From CAZGTQ01 sp964528575 (lineage in GTDB: Bacteria; Planctomycetota; UBA1135; GCA-002686595), in the NCBI GenBank assembly GCA_964528575.1, contig CAZGTQ010000318.1, positions 1 through 40,840 on the forward strand: a stretch of DNA of 40,840 nt, written 5' to 3'. A program made the translations under genes and the position numbers. Below are positions 24,278 to 32,391 of the stretch, one piece after another; positions within the stretch are counted from its first letter, which is position 1; the number at the start of each line of letters is the position of its first letter. Under the pieces are notes generated by a model. It had not been told where the DNA came from, did not search any database, and saw only the letters and a program-made list of their open reading frames with translations.

Positions 24278-26662
24278 TCACCGGTCGGACGCGTACGTCT
24301 TGAGCTGGTTCAGCAGGTCCTTCTGCCGGTCGAGGATGTCGCGCGTCAGCGTGAGCACCGACTGGAAGTTGTCCCACTCGGCGAGACGCTCGAGCAGGTC
24401 CTCGAGCCGCGCGAGCGTCTCGGTCTGCAGCTCGGCGGCTTCGACCAACGCGTCGAGGACGTCGGCCATGCCCACGCCGCTCTGGGCTCGGTCGAGCGCG
24501 GCGGCGGCGCCCGTGGCGTGCTCCTCGCTGATCTCGAGCGCGAGCGCGAGGATGTCGACGAGGTGCGCGGCGACGCCGGGCGAGCCGACCGGCGCCTCCT
24601 GGCGCGCCGCGACGAGCGCGCGCCAGACCTCGGGATGGAAGCGGCGGTCGGCGACCGTCGCGAGCGCCCTGTCGAGACGCTCGAGCAGCGGGCCGGCCTT
24701 CTCGTCGAGGCGCGCGTACAGCACCGTCTCGGTGATCGAGGCGAGCTCGCGCGTCAGAGCCTCGGCGTCGCCCTGGACGCGGCGCTGGCCCGCGAGCGCC
24801 GACTGGAGCGCGAGCGCGTCGCCGCCCTCGAGCGGGCTGTCGCTCTTGAGCGATTCGAGCAGCTCCTCGACGCGCGTGCGCTTCTCGCGTTGCAGGTCGG
24901 CGAGTCCGTCGGTGGTGAGCCGCGCGCGCGCGAGCCGGTCCTGGACGCGCCGCAAGAGATCGTCGGCGGTCACGATGCGCACGCGCACCGCGGAGCTCGT
25001 CGTCGTCGACGCCTCGGGGAGGCGGTTGTCGCTCGCCTCGAACGTGAGCGTGTACTGCTGGCCCTCGGCCAACGTGGTGCCCGGGGGAGCGAGCTCTGCG
25101 ACCTCGATGCGCGCGCGGGCGAGCGCGCGGTGCGCCGCGCGCGGCGCGCCCGGAGCGTCCGCGGACGTCTGCTCGCGCGGCAGCGGTACGAGGTCGAGCG
25201 ACGCGCCGACGCGCGGGACCTCCTCCTGAAGGAACGGAGTCGCGCTCCAGGAGAACGCGCCGAGGCCGAAGTCGTCCTCGGCGCGCACGCGCAGCGAGAG
25301 CACGCCGCTGCGGACGGTCTCGAAGTCGGCGCGGCCGGGCGAGAGGACGAGCAGGTCCGGCGGGCGGTCCTCGACGACGCGGACGGCGAACAGCCCCGGA
25401 TCCGGGTTCGAGAGCCCGGTGTCGTCGGTCAGCTCGATGCGATAGCGCAACGAGGCGAGCGCGTCGAGCTCGAACGAGAGGCCCGGCGCGGTGCGCGGCG
25501 CGGCGTCGGCGCCGTCCGGATCGACGCCAGCATCTGAGCCACCGGGCGGCAGGGGATAGGGCGCCGGGGCGAGCGCGACGACACGGTCCTCGGGCAGCAC
25601 GCGCGCGTTGCCGATCGCGTCGGCGGGGTCGGGCAGGACGTGCACGACCAGGCGCGAGCCGGCGAGCACCTCGACGTCGCGGTCGTACACGAGCGACGGC
25701 TCCAGGCCGCTGTACGCGGGCGGCTCGACGCGCACCGCGAGGCCGGACACGTCGGGCGGCTGCAGCACGACGACGCTCACCGTCGGCTCGCCGTCGAGGT
25801 CGTCGCCGCCGGTGACGTGGAACGCGAGGTCCTCCTGGCACGAGCGCAGCGTGTGGCGGAAGTGCTTGCTCCCGCCGGACGCGAGCACCAGCTCCTGCCC
25901 GTCGTCGAAGCGCAGCGTCACGTCCTCGGGCACCTCGCCCTCCGCCGTGACGATGATCGGCACGTCGCCGCCGCGCGCGAGGCGCACTTCGATGCGGCCG
26001 GGCCCGCGCGTCACCTGCGCGCTCTCGCCGACGATGCCCACGTCGACGAGGAGCTGCGTGCGCTGCGGCCAGGGCCGCGAGCCGCCGACCATGCGGTCGA
26101 AGAAGATGCCCGCGAGCTCGCCGTTGAGCGCGAAGAGGATCGCGACGACCGCCACGCTCGCGAGCCCGGCCGCCAGGCGCTTCTTCGGCGGCCTGTCGTC
26201 GACGACGCGCGCCAGGTCGAGGCTCGTCGCGCGTTCCTCGGCGGCTGCGAGCACGCGCTGGCGCAGGACGGGGTCGCCGCCGAACGGGTCGTCGGCGGGG
26301 ATGCGCTGGAGCTGCGCGGCCGAGACGAGGAGCTCGTGCAGGTCGGGGTGCTCCCGCTCGACGAGCACGGCCAGCCCGTCGGGGCCGGGCACGGAGCGGA
26401 ACGGGCGCACCAGTCCGCGCCAGGCGAAGAAGACCGGCAGCGCGAGCAGGACGGCGAAGTGGAACAGCCGCACCGCGGGCGGCACGTGCAGGCCCCAGTC
26501 CGCGAGGAAGCTGAACAGCAGCCAGAGCGAGACGGCCGCCGCGATCGTGCCGAGCCCGTGGTACCAGACCGCCGTGCGCAGACGGCGGCCGACGCGGGTC
26601 AACAGGCCCGCGAGGCCGGGCGTCGCCGCGAGGCTCGCCGTTCGATCGCTGCGTTGGTGCAC
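24278..26662 (-). CDS. DUF4175-like membrane protein with large extracytoplasmic part
   Basis: A 794-residue protein. Hydrophobic segments at about 36-56, 65-83 and 163-181 form an N-terminal membrane domain, with LEREHPDLHELLVSAAQL-like sequence (VEREHPDLHELLVSAAQL) between them. The long remainder has beta-rich, Ig-like segments (VSGLAVRVEPPAYSGLEPSL; LRYRIELTDDTGL) and then helices (REKRTRVEELLESL; LDRQKDLLNQLKTY) ending close to coiled coil. This layout resembles the DUF4175 family, recognised from pattern only. The start is GTG 26662, 21 nt after the upstream stop, without a clear Shine-Dalgarno. It probably anchors the coiled-coil protein made next. Confidence 0.75.
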   Translation of the reverse strand: MHQRSDRTASLAATPGLAGLLTRVGRRLRTAVWYHGLGTIAAAVSLWLLFSFLADWGLHVPPAVRLFHFAVLLALPVFFAWRGLVRPFRSVPGPDGLAVLVEREHPDLHELLVSAAQLQRIPADDPFGGDPVLRQRVLAAAEERATSLDLARVVDDRPPKKRLAAGLASVAVVAILFALNGELAGIFFDRMVGGSRPWPQRTQLLVDVGIVGESAQVTRGPGRIEVRLARGGDVPIIVTAEGEVPEDVTLRFDDGQELVLASGGSKHFRHTLRSCQEDLAFHVTGGDDLDGEPTVSVVVLQPPDVSGLAVRVEPPAYSGLEPSLVYDRDVEVLAGSRLVVHVLPDPADAIGNARVLPEDRVVALAPAPYPLPPGGSDAGVDPDGADAAPRTAPGLSFELDALASLRYRIELTDDTGLSNPDPGLFAVRVVEDRPPDLLVLSPGRADFETVRSGVLSLRVRAEDDFGLGAFSWSATPFLQEEVPRVGASLDLVPLPREQTSADAPGAPRAAHRALARARIEVAELAPPGTTLAEGQQYTLTFEASDNRLPEASTTTSSAVRVRIVTADDLLRRVQDRLARARLTTDGLADLQREKRTRVEELLESLKSDSPLEGGDALALQSALAGQRRVQGDAEALTRELASITETVLYARLDEKAGPLLERLDRALATVADRRFHPEVWRALVAARQEAPVGSPGVAAHLVDILALALEISEEHATGAAAALDRAQSGVGMADVLDALVEAAELQTETLARLEDLLERLAEWDNFQSVLTLTRDILDRQKDLLNQLKTYASDR

Positions 26663-26683
26663 GAGCCGTCCAGTCTGTCCGGT

Positions 26684-27934
26684 CTAGCGCTGGAAGATCG
26701 GGAGGTAGCGGTAGGGAATCTCGAGGATCAGCACCGCCATCGCCGTGCCGAGCGCGTCGCCCGGGCCGACCTGGTTGGGGAAGGAGCCCGACGGGTGCTG
26801 CATCGCGATCAGCTCCTCGCGCAGGCGCTCGAAGTAGGGCTCCCAGTAGTGCGTGCCGGCGGTGTACATCGCCTGGACGGCGTAGTAGTGGCCGTACCAG
26901 AAGAAGTAGTGGCCGCCGAACGGACGGCCGTACTGGTAGTTGAAGGTGTCGAGGTTGCGCTGCAGGTACTGCAGGCCCTGCTCGATGCTCTCGTCGGAGT
27001 AGAGCCCGACGCCGTGCAGCGCCGTGACGCCCGCGGCCGTGAGCGGGAACGACGCGCGCGAGCTCGTGCCCTTCTGGTAGCGGAACGCGCCGACCTCGTT
27101 GTGGAAGCGGCCCATGCGGAAACCGCCGCTGCGCTCGTCGGCGACGATCGCCGAGTCGACGACGTACTGCGCCGCCTTCTCGACGGTGCTCTTGGGGACG
27201 CGGATGCCGATGTTGCGCGCAGCGCGCAGCGCGAGCACCTGGCACACGACGATCGACATGTCCGACTCGGGCGCGAACGGCTCGTAGCGCCAGCCGCCCT
27301 CCAGGTTCTGGCAGCGCACGATGAAGTCGACCGCCTTCTGCAGCTTCTGGCGCACGTCGTCACGGTGCGTCATGCCGTAGATCTCGGCGAGGAAGAGCGT
27401 GGCGAACGCGTGGCTGTACATGCGCGTGCCGTGCGCCGTGACGTAGCCGTCGTCCTGCGCGCACCCGAGCACGAAGTCGAGGCCGCGCTCGACGACGCCG
27501 CCGTACTCGCCGCGGTTCGGCAGGTGACCGCCGGCGAGGAACGCCATGCACGCGAGCGCGGTGACCCCGACGTGACCCTTCTCGGTGGTGTACTCGTAGC
27601 CGTTGTTCAGCTTGTAGCCGATCTTGGCGCGCCAGCTCCCGTCGGGGGCCTGCTCGGCCGCGAGCCAGGCGAGCCCCGCCTCGACGGCGCGTCGCTGCTC
27701 GGGCGTGACGACCATCAGGTCCTGGCCGTCCGAGCCGGACAACACGGAGCCGGACGAACCGGTCAGGACGGAGCCGGAAGGCGCGGCGACGGGGTCGAGC
27801 TCGCCCGAGGCGAGGCTCGGAGTGGCGCGCCATCCCAGCGTGATCGGCGCCAGCGCGATGGTTGCCAGCGTGGTCAGTGCCAGCGTGACGGGTGCCAGCG
27901 CGAGCATCGGTGCGGCGAGGCGGAAAGTCTTCAT
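26684..27934 (-). CDS. Exported squalene-cyclase-like alpha/alpha-toroid protein, copy 2
   Basis: A 416-residue paralog of the protein at 19297. The signal peptide (residues about 1-43) is built from a five-residue repeat, LAPVT-LALTT-LATIA-LAPIT. Repeat cores include EQAPDGSWRAKIG, CAQDDGYVTAHGTRMYSHAFATLFLAEIYG, CQNLEGGWRYEP and MQHPSGSFPNQVG. These QW-like motifs and the conserved GVTALACMAFLAGGH segment place it in the prenyltransferase/squalene-oxidase repeat group. It ends YLPIFQR like its paralog. ATG 27934 overlaps the stop of the propeller gene (ATGA), and GGAGG lies eight bases upstream. The role is unknown; two copies in one operon suggest paired or alternative binding subunits. 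Confidence 0.87.
   Translation of the reverse strand: MKTFRLAAPMLALAPVTLALTTLATIALAPITLGWRATPSLASGELDPVAAPSGSVLTGSSGSVLSGSDGQDLMVVTPEQRRAVEAGLAWLAAEQAPDGSWRAKIGYKLNNGYEYTTEKGHVGVTALACMAFLAGGHLPNRGEYGGVVERGLDFVLGCAQDDGYVTAHGTRMYSHAFATLFLAEIYGMTHRDDVRQKLQKAVDFIVRCQNLEGGWRYEPFAPESDMSIVVCQVLALRAARNIGIRVPKSTVEKAAQYVVDSAIVADERSGGFRMGRFHNEVGAFRYQKGTSSRASFPLTAAGVTALHGVGLYSDESIEQGLQYLQRNLDTFNYQYGRPFGGHYFFWYGHYYAVQAMYTAGTHYWEPYFERLREELIAMQHPSGSFPNQVGPGDALGTAMAVLILEIPYRYLPIFQR
27849..27908 (-). repeat. 15-bp tandem repeats encoding the signal-peptide core
   Basis: GCCAGCG recurs at 27849, 27864, 27879 and 27894, exactly 15 bases apart, within four imperfect 15-bp units. On the minus strand they encode the pentapeptide repeat of the hydrophobic core. 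A second imperfect repeat (GAGCCGGAC at 27732 and 27747, GAGCCGGA at 27771) follows in the same gene and encodes the Gly/Ser-rich linker. Confidence 0.8.
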
Positions 27935-30900
27935 GGGTCGCGCCTCCAGATCTCCAGTTGTCCATCCTCCCGGCTGCTGCGGCCCCGTCCGACGAGGAAG
28001 AGCGAATCCGCCGCGCCCAGGAGGCTCAGTTGGTCCGACAGGCCCAGCTCCGGCGACAGGATGCGCTTGTCCCGTTGTCGACCGCTCGCGCGGTCCAACA
28101 GGAGCAGGTGCGTGTCGCGCTCGAACGCGTCCCGGCGGTCCACAGTGCTGTAGGCCAGGGCGACGGTCGAATCGGACAGGACCGGCAGCGGAACCAGGGT
28201 TTGGAAGAATTCCTCATAGGATACCGGCAGGGGATGGACCCAGTGCTTGCCGTACGGAAGCCGAACGGCGGTGATCGGGGTCGTCGTGCTGCCGGGGAAA
28301 CGGCCGAGCAGGAAGACGTAGGGCCCCGACAGCTCGCAGCGCGCGCTGCGCGGCAGCCCCATCGGCTCCTCGCCCGGTCGCAGGCTCCACACGAGCCGGG
28401 TCGCGCCGGTCGCGACCTTCAGCTCGACGAGTGAGCCGCCCGTGTCCGCCTCGCTGCGGCCGGGCCGCAGGTACAGGTACGTCTCGCCCGCGACGCGGGC
28501 GATCGAGTGGAGCTCCTCCTTGTCGTCGAGCTCGACGACCCAGGCGCGCCGCTGGCGCTCGAGGTCGTACGCGACGATGCGGTTGCTCGAGGGGGAGCTG
28601 CCGGCGAGGAACGAGGGCAGGACGAGCAGCCCGTCCTCGATCCACGCATGGTCCTCGGCCTTGCTCCCGACCTCGTCGTCGAACTCGGTCGAGCCCGTGA
28701 CGCGGCCGAGGAACAGGTCGACGGTCGTCGCGCGCAGCGAGCCACCGAAGGGGCTCCACAGGAACACGGCCTTGCCGTCGCCGCACGTCGGCCGCCCGCC
28801 GCCGGCCTTGGGCACGGTGACGTTCCACAGGCGCGTGCCGGCGTGCGCGTCGAGCGCCTGCACGCGCGTGCCGTCGCCCGCCGCGATCTCGGCGAGGCAC
28901 ACGCCGTCCGAGCTGCTGATCGAGCCCACGTGCTGGTCGTCGTCCGACCACTCCCACGCGAGCTCGCCCGTCTCCGCGTCCAGGCCCACGACCCGGTCGA
29001 CCGCCGCCACGAGCACGCGCCCGCCCTCGACGAGGACGGCGCCGTTCCAGTGCTCGACCCTCACGTTGAAGCTGAGCTCGTACGTCCACGCCGGGCGCGC
29101 GGGGCCGCCGCTCGCCGCGCTGCTCGGCCACGCCTCGAGCTTGTCCCTGCGCGCGACGAGGACGAACGGATCGAGCGGCGTCCCATCCGGCCGCGCGCGC
29201 GGCACCTCGCCGAGCAGCATGAACGCGCCGCCGGAGTCGTAGCGTCGCCCGAGGGACGCGTCGAAGCGCGTGCGCTCGGACGGCGGCTCGGGCGCGGGCC
29301 CGCCGGCGAGAGCGGCCGCGAGCTCGCGCAGCGTCTTGCCCTCGTGCTCCGCGACCGGCGAGACGAGGTTGGGCCAGTCGCGGGCGAGCGCGGCGACGAG
29401 ACCGCGCAGGTACGCGTGGTTGCCGCGCTGCGCGAGCCCTTGCCCGAGCCGCAGGAGCAGCTCCGCGTCGTCCTGCGTCGGCGTGGGGCGCTCGGAGAGC
29501 GCCTCGCGCACGAGCGCGGCGACGACGTCGATCTCGTTCTGCTCGAACGCCCACTGCAGGCGCGACTCGCGCGCGCGGCGGGCGGCGGCGGAGTGGGGGT
29601 AGAGCCGCGTCACGCTCATCAGCGCGGCCCCGTCGTGCCCCGCCTGCGCCCGGTCGTACAGCGCCTGTGCCTCGCGCTCGAAGCGCGTGTACGCGTCGCG
29701 CTGGCCGTGGTCGAGGCGCCGCGCGATGCGCGCGCTCGCCAGCTCGTACGCGCTGACGCCGCGCACGAGCGGGCGGTCGCCGTAGCGCGCCAGGATCGCG
29801 TGCAGGTCCGCGAGCTCGGCCTCGAACTCGCCGCGGTCGCCGTGGTGCCACGAGCGCTCGACGAGCACCCACAGCCCGACCGGGACGTCCTGCTCGGGCA
29901 CGCCGAGCGCGGAGTCGCCCTCGCCGAGCAGCGGGTCGGGCGAGAGGCGCAGGTGCTGCGGCGGCATCGGCTGCGACGAGGCGACGCGCTCGAGGTCGGC
30001 GAGCACGCGCAGCCAGCGCGCGTCGTCGGCGTCCCGCACGAGCCGCTCCTGCTCGAGGAGCGTGTCGCGGATGTGCTCGAGGTCGTACGCGTAGCCGCGC
30101 GCCTCGTCGAGGCGCGCCAGCGCGGCGCGCGGGTCGCGCAGCCGCGCGAGCAGTCGCGCGCCGGTGCGCAGCGCGCGGTGCATCGTGTCGCCGAGCTGAC
30201 GGTCCGCGGCGTTCGCCGGGTCCTCGAGCAGCGGCCGCAGCAGCTCGTCGACGCGACGCACGTCGGCCATCGCGGCGCTCGTCTGTCCGTCGGAGTCGTA
30301 GTTGTCCGCACGGCGCAGGAGGAGCTGCGCGTACGCGAGCCGCGCGAGCCGGTCTTCGGGATCGGCGCGGTGGCGCGCGTCCGCGCGCTCGAGCAGCACC
30401 TTCCAGTCGAAGTAGCCGTGGACCGCCGCGCCCGTGACGCTGAACAGCGCGCCGTCGGAGAGGACGAGGTTGCCCTCCTCGCGCGCCGACCACTCGAGGG
30501 CGCGGAACGGCAGCTCGCGTCCGGTGGCCTTGTCGAGCACGCTCAGCGCGCTCGGCGTCGGGACCAGGATCTCGCTCGCGCCGAGCAACGCGCGCGCCCG
30601 CTGGTGCATCTTGCCGCTGTCGAGGCCGAAGGGGTCCCAGCGCACGTCGAAGGGGCCGCGCGCGGAGAGCCCGCCGGGCTTGCGCAGCGCGACGACCGTC
30701 TCGCCGCCGAAGTAGAGCGTGTCGCGGTCCGCGCCGATGAGCACGTCGGGTTTGGACGAGGAGCGCAACTCGCGGTGCAGCGGATACGCCCAGACGACGC
30801 CGCCGTGCTCGAGGTCGAACGCGACCACGTCCTTCGAATCGACCGGAGCCGCGATCACGACGCCGTCGGCGACGACCGGCGGCGCGTTGCGCCAGACCTG

Positions 30901-32391
30901 CTCGCGCGTGTTCGCCTCCCAGCCCTTCGTGCGCGGCAGCCGGATCTGTTCGTACGCCGTCTCCCACAGGATGCGACCGGTCACGACGTCGAGCGCGGCG
31001 ACGGTGCCGAGCTGCGTGAGCGCGATCACACGCTCGCCCTCGACCCGCACCGGCGGCGCGCAGAACTCCTTGACGTGCCGGCCGAACATGTTCAGCTCGC
31101 GCTGGCCGCTGACGATCGCGGTCGACCACAGCAGCTCGCCCGTCGCGAGGTCGTAGCACCCGACGTGGTAGTCGATGCGCCCTTGCAGCAGATAGCTCGG
31201 CACGATGACGCGCGAGCCCGCGATCGCGGGCGGTCCCGCGACGAGCATGCGCTGCGCGAACGTGCCCGAGTCGCCGTCCCAGCCGGGCGGCGGATGGTGG
31301 TTCCACAAGGGCTCGCCCGTCTCGAGCTCGAACGCGTACAGGCGCCGCTCGGGGATCGCCTTCGTGATCGGGATGCCCTGGTAGTCGGAGCTGGGCAGCT
31401 TCGCGTACGCGATCTGCAGCGCCGCGAGCGCGACCCCGCCCGACGCGGCGGGCGCGATCAGCACCGACTCGTGGTCGATCGCATCGTACAGCTCGTTGCG
31501 GTCCACGCGCTCCCAGCCCGGCGGCTTGTCCGAGATCCACGCGGGCTCGCCCGAGTGCACGTCGATCGCGACGAGCTGCAGCGACGTGCTGGCGAGGAGC
31601 CGGTCGCCCGCGAGCACGCCGAACACGTTGTGGTAGCCCGACCTGCCTCCGGCGCCTTCGAACGGCCCCTTCGGCAGCGGGCAGCTCCACTGCTCGCCCT
31701 CGTCGTCCGGCACCGGGCCCGAGCCCTCGCCGGGTCCGGCGATGCGCAGCTCGGCCTCGTCGTTGCCGCCCGCGAGAGCGGGGTAGCGCTTCTCGACGTC
31801 CTCGGCGAACGCGAGCCGCGCGGCGGCGCCCTCCGCGAGCGGCTCGTTCGAGAGCGCGTGCACCTGCGCCGCGCGGTTCCACGCGCGCGCCGCCTCGCGC
31901 ACTTGGCCGAGCTCGAGCTCGAGGTCGCCGAGCGTCCACCACGCGCGCTCGGCCGCGGCGCTGATCGGCCAGCGCGTCGCGACCTCGACGAGCGCGCGCC
32001 GGTCGCCCGTCGCGCGCGCCCGCTCGTACGCCTGCGTCGATTGCGCCTCGTGCCGGCGGCGATAGAGCTCGCGCGCCGACGGCGGCAGCTCGAACAGCCG
32101 CACGGTCGCCCACGCCGCCGCGCCGAGGAACGCCGGGTAGAGCGACGTCCCCTCGTGCCACTCGGGCGACAGCACGTCGCCGCGGTGCTCCTCGAGCACG
32201 CGTTGCAGCGCGTGGAGCGCCTCGCTCCAGCGCTGCGCCTGCGCGTGATCGAGCGACGCTTCGGCGAGCGCGCGGGCGTCGCGCGTGTCGGGGACGGTGA
32301 ACAGACGCGAACCGTCGTCGATCTGCGCCGTCGCCGCGGCGCAGAGCGCGAGCAGCGCGGACGCGACCGGGATCGAACGAACGTGCTTCAC
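27931..32391 (-). CDS. Exported TPR and PQQ-type beta-propeller protein
   Basis: About 1486 residues. The signal peptide is SIPVASALLALCAAATA. Residues about 30-240 are TPR-like helices (ALHALQRVLEEHRGD; AWWTLGDLELELGQ). A first propeller follows with blade motifs GEPLWNHHPPPGW, GELLWSTAI and GRILWETAYE. A helical TPR-like middle region comes next, then a second propeller with GELAWEWSDDD, GTRLWNVTV and QRRAWVVEL. These are PQQ-repeat or YVTN-type blades; a bound cofactor cannot be shown. GTG 32391 is preferred as it overlaps the upstream TGA as GTGA; ATG 32403 adds four residues. The same open frame runs on to 34707 antisense-style and is not all coding. The stop overlaps the next start as ATGA. 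Confidence 0.85.
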   Translation of the reverse strand: MKHVRSIPVASALLALCAAATAQIDDGSRLFTVPDTRDARALAEASLDHAQAQRWSEALHALQRVLEEHRGDVLSPEWHEGTSLYPAFLGAAAWATVRLFELPPSARELYRRRHEAQSTQAYERARATGDRRALVEVATRWPISAAAERAWWTLGDLELELGQVREAARAWNRAAQVHALSNEPLAEGAAARLAFAEDVEKRYPALAGGNDEAELRIAGPGEGSGPVPDDEGEQWSCPLPKGPFEGAGGRSGYHNVFGVLAGDRLLASTSLQLVAIDVHSGEPAWISDKPPGWERVDRNELYDAIDHESVLIAPAASGGVALAALQIAYAKLPSSDYQGIPITKAIPERRLYAFELETGEPLWNHHPPPGWDGDSGTFAQRMLVAGPPAIAGSRVIVPSYLLQGRIDYHVGCYDLATGELLWSTAIVSGQRELNMFGRHVKEFCAPPVRVEGERVIALTQLGTVAALDVVTGRILWETAYEQIRLPRTKGWEANTREQVWRNAPPVVADGVVIAAPVDSKDVVAFDLEHGGVVWAYPLHRELRSSSKPDVLIGADRDTLYFGGETVVALRKPGGLSARGPFDVRWDPFGLDSGKMHQRARALLGASEILVPTPSALSVLDKATGRELPFRALEWSAREEGNLVLSDGALFSVTGAAVHGYFDWKVLLERADARHRADPEDRLARLAYAQLLLRRADNYDSDGQTSAAMADVRRVDELLRPLLEDPANAADRQLGDTMHRALRTGARLLARLRDPRAALARLDEARGYAYDLEHIRDTLLEQERLVRDADDARWLRVLADLERVASSQPMPPQHLRLSPDPLLGEGDSALGVPEQDVPVGLWVLVERSWHHGDRGEFEAELADLHAILARYGDRPLVRGVSAYELASARIARRLDHGQRDAYTRFEREAQALYDRAQAGHDGAALMSVTRLYPHSAAARRARESRLQWAFEQNEIDVVAALVREALSERPTPTQDDAELLLRLGQGLAQRGNHAYLRGLVAALARDWPNLVSPVAEHEGKTLRELAAALAGGPAPEPPSERTRFDASLGRRYDSGGAFMLLGEVPRARPDGTPLDPFVLVARRDKLEAWPSSAASGGPARPAWTYELSFNVRVEHWNGAVLVEGGRVLVAAVDRVVGLDAETGELAWEWSDDDQHVGSISSSDGVCLAEIAAGDGTRVQALDAHAGTRLWNVTVPKAGGGRPTCGDGKAVFLWSPFGGSLRATTVDLFLGRVTGSTEFDDEVGSKAEDHAWIEDGLLVLPSFLAGSSPSSNRIVAYDLERQRRAWVVELDDKEELHSIARVAGETYLYLRPGRSEADTGGSLVELKVATGATRLVWSLRPGEEPMGLPRSARCELSGPYVFLLGRFPGSTTTPITAVRLPYGKHWVHPLPVSYEEFFQTLVPLPVLSDSTVALAYSTVDRRDAFERDTHLLLLDRASGRQRDKRILSPELGLSDQLSLLGAADSLFLVGRGRSSREDGQLEIWRRDP

